Source of the DNA: an uncultured Bacteroidia bacterium
GTDB lineage: Bacteria > Bacteroidota > Bacteroidia > Bacteroidales > Prolixibacteraceae
Direction: 5' to 3'
DNA length: 64,000 bases
Assembly (NCBI GenBank): GCA_903897145.1
Contig: CAIUAN010000018.1
Span: 114,889-178,888, forward strand
Made by a program: the position numbers and the translations under genes. This document shows positions 56,987 through 64,000 of the stretch, piece after piece. Numbering within the stretch: position 1 is the first letter of the stretch; each line of letters starts with the position of its first letter. Under the pieces are notes generated by a model, which was not told the origin of the DNA, did no database searches, and was given only the letters and a program-made list of their open reading frames with translations.

Positions 56987-58468
56987 TTAAACTGGCATAT
57001 CTGGTAATGACCAAGGTGCACGGTAAGTATGTTTGATTAGTTCTGCAGCATACGCTTTTGCATTGATAGCATCGGTGTATGTTTTATTAAATGTTGGATG
57101 ACCATCATGAATCTCAAATTTATCTTCAAGAACAGTTTTAATCGTTTCTGAATCTTTAAGATTTGTGAATTGCATGTTTGGACCATCCCAATCTAGGATT
57201 TTATCTAATGATTGCAGACGAACAGCTAGTACTCCCATCACAACCATTTCGTTGAATGGTCCTGACTCACTAAAGTCTGAAGCTGTTTTTTGACGAGTCG
57301 CAGGAGATTCTTTTGCTGCACGAACCCAATCCATTTCATGTGATAACTCAACACGACGACGGAATTTAGGAGCATCGGGCTTGCGACCTGACAATAACCA
57401 AGGGCGTGCACCGTAGCAACCGCAGATAAGCTTATCTTTAGTTCCATGGAAAATTACACAACCACCTGCATCGTTAGGATCTCTGCCATCTGGCCAGCCT
57501 GCTGGAAGCATCGGTTTAATACCACCATCATACCATAAAACTTCAACTTTAGGAAGTTTGATTTTAAAATCTTTTGGTTTTGGTCTTTCTGGAAAAATAA
57601 GACTTACAGATTGTGCTGTTGGTGCACTATCCGTAAGAAGAGTGGTCGAATTTCCTTGAGCATGAATAGGATAGCCTAATCTAAGTCCAGCAAATACTGG
57701 ATGCAGAATATGGCAAGCCATATCACCTAATGCGCCTGTACCGAAATCCCACCATCCACGCCAGTTCCAAGGGTGATATAGTTCATTGTACATCCGTTTT
57801 TTCGCAGGTCCAATGAATAAATCCCAGTCAAGCGTTTCAGGAACCCATTGACCATTCTTTGGCGTATTCTGACCTTGAGGCCAAATAGGACGATCGGTAA
57901 ATGCTTCAACTTTGGTAATCTCTCCGATTTCGCCATTTGCAATCCACTCACAGGTAAGGTTTACACCTTCTTGAGACGAACCTTGGTTACCCATTTGCGT
58001 TGCAACCTGGTGTTTTGCTGCAAGCTTAGTAAGTAATCTTGATTCGTAAACGCTATGAGTTAGAGGTTTCTGGCAATAAACGTGCTTGCCTAAAGTAAGG
58101 GCAGTAGCCGATATAATTGCATGCGTATGGTCAGCTGTTGCTACCATCACACCGTCAATAGATTTGCCAATCTCATCGTACATAACTCTCCAGTCCTTGT
58201 ACTTCTTCGCATCTGGGAATTCTTTGAAGGTTTTGTCAGCATATTTCCAGTCTACATCGCATAATCCTACAATGTTTTCTGAACTCATGTTTTTAATATT
58301 ACCATGGCCCATTCCACCAACACCTATTCCTGCGATGTTTAATTTATCGCTAGGGGCGCGGTGTCCAAGACCTGCAATAGTGTTTGAGGGTACTATTGAG
58401 ATCGCGGCAGCAGCTGCTGCGCCGGTTCCCAAGAATCCTCTTCTTGAAACTTTGCTGTTTTCTTTCAT
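56987..58468 (-). CDS. Tat-exported Gfo/Idh/MocA family oxidoreductase
   Basis: 493 residues from the ATG at 58468. A twin-arginine signal, VSRRGFLGTGAAAAAA (about residues 7-22), marks it for folded export by the Tat system. The Rossmann domain follows with GIGVGGMGHGN (about 47-57). The conserved CQKPLTHSVYESR and a C-terminal Gfo/Idh/MocA domain complete it. In this family the EKP motif is replaced by QKP, which is common in exported Bacteroidota and Planctomycetes members. Likely a periplasmic sugar or cyclitol oxidoreductase; the substrate is unknown. The longest frame begins at 58591, but the promoter at 58513-58545 favours the shorter one. Confidence 0.88.
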   Translation of the reverse strand: MKENSKVSRRGFLGTGAAAAAAISIVPSNTIAGLGHRAPSDKLNIAGIGVGGMGHGNIKNMSSENIVGLCDVDWKYADKTFKEFPDAKKYKDWRVMYDEIGKSIDGVMVATADHTHAIISATALTLGKHVYCQKPLTHSVYESRLLTKLAAKHQVATQMGNQGSSQEGVNLTCEWIANGEIGEITKVEAFTDRPIWPQGQNTPKNGQWVPETLDWDLFIGPAKKRMYNELYHPWNWRGWWDFGTGALGDMACHILHPVFAGLRLGYPIHAQGNSTTLLTDSAPTAQSVSLIFPERPKPKDFKIKLPKVEVLWYDGGIKPMLPAGWPDGRDPNDAGGCVIFHGTKDKLICGCYGARPWLLSGRKPDAPKFRRRVELSHEMDWVRAAKESPATRQKTASDFSESGPFNEMVVMGVLAVRLQSLDKILDWDGPNMQFTNLKDSETIKTVLEDKFEIHDGHPTFNKTYTDAINAKAYAAELIKHTYRAPWSLPDMPV

Positions 58469-58512
58469 GATGAAAATAAATCGTATAAAGTTTGATTGTT
58501 CGTAATTGAATG

Positions 58513-58545
58513 CTAAAGATATTGGTTCTTGTTGATAACAACAAA
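58513..58545 (-). promoter_or_regulatory. Promoter of the Gfo/Idh gene
   Basis: On the minus strand a TTTG (58545-58542) lies 21 bases before TATCTTTA (58520-58513), one base from the -7 consensus. A start near 58507 places the longer 58591 frame start upstream of transcription. Confidence 0.6.
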
Positions 58546-58830
58546 TTTTGTGTCTTTTAAATCTGTAAGAATATTGCTTTTTAATTTTCACAATATGCCT
58601 TAGTTAATTTATTGAAAATGAGATGTTTGAATTTTAGCTATCTCCATTTTAGCGGTTTTTTAGTTCGATTGCCATTTCTAGTTAATGACTTAAAATTCTT
58701 TAAACACCATTTTATAGCGAGTTTTACGCCCAATTATGTTCTTAGATTTCATCTTAAATATGGTATGTTTTAAAATGAAATTAGCTTTTAGAGTGCTCTG
58801 ATATTTTATTTTAAAACTGATGTCTCAGTA

Positions 58831-59859
58831 TCATTTTAAAGGGAATGATTTGACTTGAATCTTGACTGGTAAATGGTCACTAGTTCCTCCATGGTAGGTA
58901 GGTCCCATATAGGTCCTAAAAGGTTTGGACCCAAGATATGTTTTATCTGCCTCAAGTAAGAAATTGTAATTGCAAATGCCCTTTACACCCGATTGAACCT
59001 GTATTAATGGATCGGTAAGTAGATTTTTAGTACATATTATTTGATCAAATATCTCCCATTGACCCCCATTCCGAATGGTTCCATCTGCAGATTTCCCCCA
59101 TAAAGTTGAGAGATTAACTAACGAATTTAGATTATCATCACCAGGATAGGGAATAGCCTTTAAAATGGTACTAATACATTTTTCGCTCGGTGCTGCATTG
59201 AAATCACCCATAATTACAATCCGCGTATTGGGATCATCCAATAGCAGCGCATTTACTTGGCTCCTTAGTATAGTTGCAGCGAGCTCTCTTTTAGCTACAG
59301 TCTCGGTATACCCGCCACTTCTTGAAGGCCAATGATTAACATATAGGTGAAATTGTTTGTCGCTAAGCTTAGCTTTTAAATACAGGATGTCTCTAGATTG
59401 AAATCCGTTTTTCCCAATCTTCCCAACCGGTATGAAATCAAAGTCAATCGGTTTTATTATGTCTTTTCTATAAAGTAAGGCCACATCGATTCCACGAGAA
59501 TCAGGTGAATCTTTATGAATTATTCCATAGTGAATCTTACGAAGTGGTGTTTGAGCAATTAACTGCTCTACTACCCAGCGATTTTCCACCTCTGCCAGTC
59601 CGATAATACATGGAAACTGTCCTTCGCTAGCTGCAATGATCGCTTTGTAAAGCATTTGTAATTTTTTTGTTAAGCGCACTGACGTCCAATGCTTGGTCCC
59701 TTGAGGTGAAAATTCTTCATCGGCCGTCAATGGATCATCCCACGTATCGAAAAGATTTTCGACGTTGTAGAAAACTAGCGTGTTTGTTTGCTGTGCTGTG
59801 GCAGTATGGAGCGAAAAGATTAGTGAAAATAGTACAAGCCACTTCACCATGAGTTGCAT
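58831..59859 (-). CDS. Exported endonuclease/exonuclease/phosphatase-family protein
   Basis: 342 residues. The signal peptide (about 1-22) is followed by an EEP (DNase I-like) domain with its metal and catalytic motifs: FYNVENLFD, LAEVENRWV, the NHWPSR histidine, GDFNAAPSE and TSDHLPVKI. Family members hydrolyse DNA, RNA or phosphoinositides/phosphomonoesters; the exported Bacteroidota group is uncharacterised. Alternative ATG at 59850. The SSS symporter lies 89 bases upstream on the same strand. Confidence 0.87.
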   Translation of the reverse strand: MQLMVKWLVLFSLIFSLHTATAQQTNTLVFYNVENLFDTWDDPLTADEEFSPQGTKHWTSVRLTKKLQMLYKAIIAASEGQFPCIIGLAEVENRWVVEQLIAQTPLRKIHYGIIHKDSPDSRGIDVALLYRKDIIKPIDFDFIPVGKIGKNGFQSRDILYLKAKLSDKQFHLYVNHWPSRSGGYTETVAKRELAATILRSQVNALLLDDPNTRIVIMGDFNAAPSEKCISTILKAIPYPGDDNLNSLVNLSTLWGKSADGTIRNGGQWEIFDQIICTKNLLTDPLIQVQSGVKGICNYNFLLEADKTYLGSKPFRTYMGPTYHGGTSDHLPVKIQVKSFPLK

Positions 59860-59948
59860 ATGGTATGATTAGAAAGTTTTAAACCATTGAAAATTCAATG
59901 TGAATCTATTCCACATTAACTAAAGATACAACTTAATTGAGTGGGATG

Positions 59949-61406
59949 TTAAGCTGTTTTAATTAGTGATTTTTTCGTTCGGATCAGCCAGAGTCCCGCA
60001 AAAGTTATGGCTCCATTAAGGATAATTAGCTCGAAGCCTATTTTGTAACCATTTAAAAGTTGAACAGAATTGGCGTCGATAGCCCAAGCAATAAAGGGTG
60101 AGCATACTGCAACATAAGGTACCCATTTGTCTTTGATCTCTTTCTTGGTCATTAAGCCAAAGGCGAATAAGCCGAGTAAAGGACCATAAGTATATCCCGC
60201 CGCTTTAAATACAGCCACTACTACACTTTGGTCATTAATGAGTTTAAAGATCATAATAACCAGAAAAAGCAGCAGCGAAAAGGCAATATGCGTGCGGCGA
60301 AGTAACGATTTTCGTTGTTCCTGAGGCCTTTGATTAATGGCTAAAAAATCGATGCAGAATGCAGTTGTCAGAGAGGTTAGAGCCGAATCTGCACTAGCAT
60401 AATTTGCTGCAGTAATTCCAAGTAAAAAGAATATTCCAATCAAAAGATTCATGTGATTTAAAGCCAGCATCGGAAATAAAAAGTCGGATTTCTCTGGTAG
60501 CTTAATCCCATTTGTACTGGCAAATAGATAAAGCAATATACCTAAGAGAAGAAACATTCCAACTACCACCACAAAGATGGCACTGAAGGTTAACATGTTT
60601 TTTTGTGACTCCTTTAAACTCTTACAGGTGAGATTTTTTTGCATCATATCCTGATCTAAACCAACCATGACAATGGTTACGAAAATTCCTGAAATAAATT
60701 GTTTAAAGAAATATTTGCCTGATTTAACATCCCAATCAAAGATTTTTGAGAATGGATGATCCGTGATTTTTTGTAAAGTCTGACTAACACTCCAATCAAA
60801 ACTTGAGAAGATATAGTAAATCGATAAGACTACGGCTGTTAAAAGAAAGATAGTTTGAAGTGAATCGGTGTAGATAATTGTCTTTACTCCACCTTTGTAG
60901 GTGTAGACCCAGATCAAGAAAATGCTTATCAGAACTGTTGCTGCAAAGGGAATACCTATCGCATCGAAGAGCGCTAGCTGTAACACTTCAGCAACTAAAT
61001 ACATCCGGAATGCGGCTCCAACGGTTCTAGACAATAGGAAGAAAAAGGAACCTGTTTTATAGGAGAATACGCCAAAGCGCTGCTCTAAATAACTATATAT
61101 CGAGATCAGATTAAGCCGATAATAGACAGGTAGAAGGACTAATGCTACAATCCAAAATCCCACGAGATTGCCCATGATAAATTGAAAATAAGTGCTGGCC
61201 GAATTTCCAACCTCACCCGGCACAGAGATAAAGGTAACGCCAGAGATTGTCGTTCCAATCATTCCAAAGGCCACAATAAACCAAGGAGATTTCCGGTTAG
61301 CCGTGAAGAATGTATCTGTTGTTGCTGACTTGCCCGTTAGATGGGCAATGAAGATCAGCATTAGAAAATAACAACCTAAGAGTACTGCGACCAGAATTGG
61401 ATTCAT
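59949..61406 (-). CDS. Sodium:solute symporter (SSS family)
   Basis: A 485-residue transporter with about thirteen membrane helices and the SSS pattern: an N-terminal FIAHLTGKSATTDTFFTANRKSPWFIVAFGMIGT-type start split over residues 18-52, SGVTFISVPGEVG, and YTYKGGVKTIIYTD. The substrate cannot be deduced from sequence. The gene follows the NamZ-like gene by five bases, so the two are co-translated or coupled; a cell-wall sugar, perhaps MurNAc or a derivative, is the natural guess. Confidence 0.88.
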   Translation of the reverse strand: MNPILVAVLLGCYFLMLIFIAHLTGKSATTDTFFTANRKSPWFIVAFGMIGTTISGVTFISVPGEVGNSASTYFQFIMGNLVGFWIVALVLLPVYYRLNLISIYSYLEQRFGVFSYKTGSFFFLLSRTVGAAFRMYLVAEVLQLALFDAIGIPFAATVLISIFLIWVYTYKGGVKTIIYTDSLQTIFLLTAVVLSIYYIFSSFDWSVSQTLQKITDHPFSKIFDWDVKSGKYFFKQFISGIFVTIVMVGLDQDMMQKNLTCKSLKESQKNMLTFSAIFVVVVGMFLLLGILLYLFASTNGIKLPEKSDFLFPMLALNHMNLLIGIFFLLGITAANYASADSALTSLTTAFCIDFLAINQRPQEQRKSLLRRTHIAFSLLLFLVIMIFKLINDQSVVVAVFKAAGYTYGPLLGLFAFGLMTKKEIKDKWVPYVAVCSPFIAWAIDANSVQLLNGYKIGFELIILNGAITFAGLWLIRTKKSLIKTA

Positions 61407-61411
61407 TCGTT

Positions 61412-62617
61412 CTATTTAAAATCAGAATATAGTAGATACTTTTTCCTTATTGTCCGATAATTAGCTAATTCTGCAGCCCAGCTTTTGCTTATTTCCGCGT
61501 CATCTTTTCCTTCCAAAATTAGCTTTAATACCGTGTCATTGCCCATCAGTAGATTAAACCAAGACGCCCGAGTCAAAAACTGATCGCTTTTTTTAAACTT
61601 ATTCAGCCATTGGATAAAGAAGGATAAGGTGAATTTTGGAGCAGTGGCCAATGACCGAAGATCGTCGCCATAGCAGAGCTTATCTTTTTGAAGCGGATTT
61701 AAGTCCATACCCAAGATGCTTTTGGGCGTAAAGGTGAATCTTCCAAAATCAGAATTCGGATATCCAAGAACTTGAAATGGAAATTCAGTCCCTCTTCCTA
61801 CACTCACACTGGTGGCTTCGAAGAAACAAAGCGATGGATAGAGTCTGATCGCTTGCTGATTCGGTAGGTTTGGAGAGGGTTTAATCGGTGGATCAAATAA
61901 TGTCTTATGTGTATAATTCCCAACTTTTATGATCTCAAGATCGGTCTGAACACCACTATTTAGCCATTTCTCCCCATTGATCATTAAAGCTAATTCGCCA
62001 ATTGTACAACCATGAACAACGGGTATCGGATCTAGTCCGACAAAGGATTTAAACGCAGGCTTAAGGACTGGACCTGCGGTGTAATCCCCATTTGGATTTG
62101 GTCGGTCAAGGATCACTAGTTTCTTGTGGTTCTCTGCACAGGCCTCCATGACATAATGCAGCGTGCTTATATAGGTGTAAAATCGACAGCCTACATCTTG
62201 GATGTCAAACACTATAACGTCAATGTCCTCAAGTTGCTTGGATGTTGGCTTTTTGTTCTTTCCATAGATAGATACAATCGAAACACCTGTTTTAGTATCC
62301 TTTGAGTTGGAAATAGTTTCGCCAGCTCCAGCTTCACCCCTAAACCCATGCTCCGGTGCAAAAATTGTCCTTACCGATATTTGCTTTCGAATCAAGAAGT
62401 CAACTAAATGCTCATTTTCTACTGTAGAAGTCTGATTTACAACTAATCCAATCGATTTTCCTTTGAGACGGTCCAAGTATTGCTCAGGCTGATTTGCCCC
62501 AGTAATAACAGGTTTTGAGTTTGCATGAACAATAGAGGTGGCACTGATAAAAATAGATAGGATTATCAGTATCGCCCAGAAATTAAATTGTTTTTGCCTT
62601 TTTTCGTTGTTTTTCAA
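61412..62617 (-). CDS. namZ: NamZ-like exo-beta-N-acetylmuramidase (DUF1343)
   Basis: A 401-residue protein. The signal peptide spans about 10-33. The DUF1343 (GH171) domain shows IFAPEHGFRGEA, DIQDVGCRFYTYISTLHYVMEAC, LDRPNPNG and the VHGCTIGELA segment. NamZ enzymes remove terminal N-acetylmuramic acid from peptidoglycan fragments (known for the family). The start is TTG at 62617; a candidate promoter is at 62698-62705 (TAATTTTG on the minus strand). It is divergent from a GH3 gene of complementary specificity and followed immediately by a symporter. Confidence 0.88.
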   Translation of the reverse strand: MKNNEKRQKQFNFWAILIILSIFISATSIVHANSKPVITGANQPEQYLDRLKGKSIGLVVNQTSTVENEHLVDFLIRKQISVRTIFAPEHGFRGEAGAGETISNSKDTKTGVSIVSIYGKNKKPTSKQLEDIDVIVFDIQDVGCRFYTYISTLHYVMEACAENHKKLVILDRPNPNGDYTAGPVLKPAFKSFVGLDPIPVVHGCTIGELALMINGEKWLNSGVQTDLEIIKVGNYTHKTLFDPPIKPSPNLPNQQAIRLYPSLCFFEATSVSVGRGTEFPFQVLGYPNSDFGRFTFTPKSILGMDLNPLQKDKLCYGDDLRSLATAPKFTLSFFIQWLNKFKKSDQFLTRASWFNLLMGNDTVLKLILEGKDDAEISKSWAAELANYRTIRKKYLLYSDFK

Positions 62618-62697
62618 GGATTTAAATCTAGTAATTGTTGAGACTCGTTGACTTTTAGTATAGTTTGGTTTTCGTAATTCTTGTTGCGAAAGTTCAC

Positions 62698-62705
62698 CAA
62701 AATTA
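62698..62705 (-). promoter_or_regulatory. -7 element of the namZ operon
   Basis: On the minus strand this reads TAATTTTG, a full match to TAnnTTTG. It implies a leader of about 75 bases. Confidence 0.45.
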
Positions 62706-62789
62706 ATCGAATGGTTGAATAATTCTGAAAGTACAACCTTCTTTTTTTTATAAATATCAGATTCGTCTTCTCAGTTCTGTTGTTTTGTC

Positions 62790-62797
62790 TATTTTTG
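62790..62797 (+). promoter_or_regulatory. -7 element of the GH3 gene
   Basis: TATTTTTG, a full match, 36 bases before the GH3 start codon. Confidence 0.5.
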
Positions 62798-62833
62798 AGC
62801 ACATTAGTTTTTAGAGCACATTGAGTAAATAAT

Positions 62834-64000
62834 ATGGTTCGGATAATATTGATTCTTTTTATTGCAATTATAGGCTTGGACAGCAATGGCCAAACAAAAT
62901 TAAGACCTTCATTTTTGAATTATCAGTCTGATCAATGGGTCGATTCGGTATTTAATTCCTTGTCATTAGACCAGAAAATAGGACAGCTAATTGTTGTGCC
63001 AGCATTTTCACAAAAAGGGAGCAAGCATCAAGCACGGCTGCTGAAAATGGTTCGCGAGAACAAAGTGGGGGGGATCATATCGATGCAAGGTGGTCCTGTA
63101 AGGCATGCGAAGATGGTTAATGCTTTGCAAAAAGCCTCTGCAACACCTTTGTTAGTGGCAATGGATGCTGAATATGGCCTCTCAATGCGACTGGATAGCT
63201 GTTTGAGATATCCGTATGGCTTTACGCTTGGATCGGTAGCGAACGATTCTTTGGTTTTTCAGGTTGGATCAGATATTGGAAAACAATGTAAGCGCTTGGG
63301 TATTCAGATTAATTTTGCGCCTGATGCCGATGTGAATAGTAATCCTCTTAACCCAGTAATCGGTTTCCGCTCGTATGGCGACAATCCGAATAAAGTTTAT
63401 CAAAAAGCAGTCCAATATGGTCTCGGACTACAGTCGGAACATGTGTTGGCTACGCTAAAACATTTCCCAGGTCATGGCGATGCTCAAAAAGATTCTCATT
63501 TAACACTTCCTACGATAACCCATTCAAGAGCTCAACTTGATTCTATTGAGCTTTATCCCTTTCGCAAAGCGATAGATCAGGGTATTGGCGGCGTCATGAC
63601 GGGCTTTTTAAATGTCCCTGCACTTGATAGTTCTGGCACTGCAGCTTCTCTGTCAAAATCTATCGTTCAGAAGATCTTGCTTGATGAATATGGTTTTGAA
63701 GGGTTGGTGGTAACAGATGCAATGAACATGGAAGGTGCAGTTGATCAGGATGATAAGATTGGTGATTGTAGTGCCGAGATCAAAGCCTTAATGGCTGGAA
63801 ATGATCTGCTTGAATTTGTAACCAATCCAGGTAGCGTGATTGAAGCGGTAAAGAAGGCCATTTCAACTGGTGAATTAACACAGGAATCTATTGAACGTAA
63901 ATGTCGTAAGATCCTAATGTTGAAGAGATGGGCTGGACTTGATCATTTCAAGCCTATTGAGACCGCCAATCTGTATGCCGATCTAAACCAGTCGAGCTAT
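62834..64000 (+). CDS. GH3 NagZ-like beta-N-acetylglucosaminidase (3' end cut by window)
   Basis: The first 389 codons of a longer gene; it runs off the window. A signal peptide (about 1-20) is followed by a GH3 N-terminal domain with the NagZ signature KHFPGHGDAQKDSH (catalytic His and Asp of the dyad) and the nucleophile Asp in VVTDAMNMEGA. NagZ-type enzymes release GlcNAc from muropeptide sugars. In Bacteroidota such proteins are often about 1000 residues with a C-terminal beta-lactamase-like domain; whether this one is cannot be seen. It is divergent from namZ and probably functions with it. Confidence 0.9.
   Translation, partial: MVRIILILFIAIIGLDSNGQTKLRPSFLNYQSDQWVDSVFNSLSLDQKIGQLIVVPAFSQKGSKHQARLLKMVRENKVGGIISMQGGPVRHAKMVNALQKASATPLLVAMDAEYGLSMRLDSCLRYPYGFTLGSVANDSLVFQVGSDIGKQCKRLGIQINFAPDADVNSNPLNPVIGFRSYGDNPNKVYQKAVQYGLGLQSEHVLATLKHFPGHGDAQKDSHLTLPTITHSRAQLDSIELYPFRKAIDQGIGGVMTGFLNVPALDSSGTAASLSKSIVQKILLDEYGFEGLVVTDAMNMEGAVDQDDKIGDCSAEIKALMAGNDLLEFVTNPGSVIEAVKKAISTGELTQESIERKCRKILMLKRWAGLDHFKPIETANLYADLNQSSY

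Noticed and set aside
58086-58505. 139-residue plus-strand frame opposite the Gfo/Idh gene
   Set aside because: Antisense shadow of a well-supported coding sequence, without its own promoter.
62614-62886. 90-residue minus-strand frame upstream of namZ
   Set aside because: Composition is Lys/Asn/Ile-rich with no motif, it overlaps the namZ promoter and the divergent GH3 start, and it has no neighbours to support it.

Overview
The window reads as chromosomal DNA of a member of the Bacteroidota, probably class Bacteroidia; the order cannot be fixed from this sequence. The evidence is the low G+C content, the near absence of Shine-Dalgarno sites, repeated -7 promoter elements of the form TAnnTTTG, a fused SecDF, a complete Bat aerotolerance operon, a TonB-dependent receptor with a carboxypeptidase-regulatory-like N-terminus, and Bacteroidota-typical families (DUF4301, DUF4105, TIGR02757/DUF2400, LptC-type lipoprotein). 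Nearly all of it is housekeeping or metabolic. The only mobile-element-like gene is a lone tyrosine recombinase at the left edge.

Layout: (1) 1-1.1 kb, tyrosine recombinase. (2) 1.4-13.7 kb, a nine-gene branched-chain amino-acid operon, ilvD-ilvB-ilvN-leuA-leuC-leuD-(cimA-like)-leuB-ilvC. It is preceded by what looks like a complete ribosome-mediated attenuator: a 21-residue leader peptide with ten consecutive Leu/Val/Ile codons, a protector hairpin, an antiterminator and an intrinsic terminator. A strong terminator closes the operon. (3) 13.8-22.2 kb, minus strand, moxR-DUF58-membrane protein-batA-batB-batC-batD-batE. (4) 22.6-29 kb, truA, then convergent aroE, TPR protein, DUF4301, queA and the RNase P RNA gene. 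(5) 29-36.6 kb, SNF2 helicase, secDF, tatA and a LolD-like ATPase. (6) 36.7-40.3 kb, a minus-strand operon of a small His/Cys-rich protein, a TonB-dependent receptor and a TSUP permease. (7) 40.4-46.5 kb, DUF2400, trmN6, DUF1761, DUF4105, mutS. (8) 46.5-50 kb, ammonium transporter, esterase, aldo/keto reductase. (9) 50-56.2 kb, a PpiD-like foldase and a nadB-nadC-coaX-lptC operon. (10) 56.4-64 kb, a small exported protein, a Tat-exported Gfo/Idh/MocA protein, an EEP-family hydrolase, and a peptidoglycan-sugar module (SSS symporter, NamZ/DUF1343, divergent GH3 NagZ-like gene cut by the window end).

How the parts work together: the ilv/leu genes supply every step from pyruvate to valine and to the leucine keto-acid except the final transaminase. 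A second LeuA-like enzyme sits between leuD and leuB and there is no threonine deaminase here, so isoleucine may be made through citramalate. The attenuator would tie the whole set to charged Leu/Val/Ile tRNA. NamZ and the GH3 enzyme carry signal peptides and would strip MurNAc and GlcNAc from peptidoglycan fragments, with the adjacent symporter a candidate uptake route.

The promoter elements helped to choose start codons. In several genes the longest reading frame begins inside or upstream of a good -7 element, and the start was moved downstream accordingly. TTG starts look real for leuC and mutS and likely for several others. The strongest unusual signal is the ilv attenuator; no wholly unknown multi-gene system was recognised.
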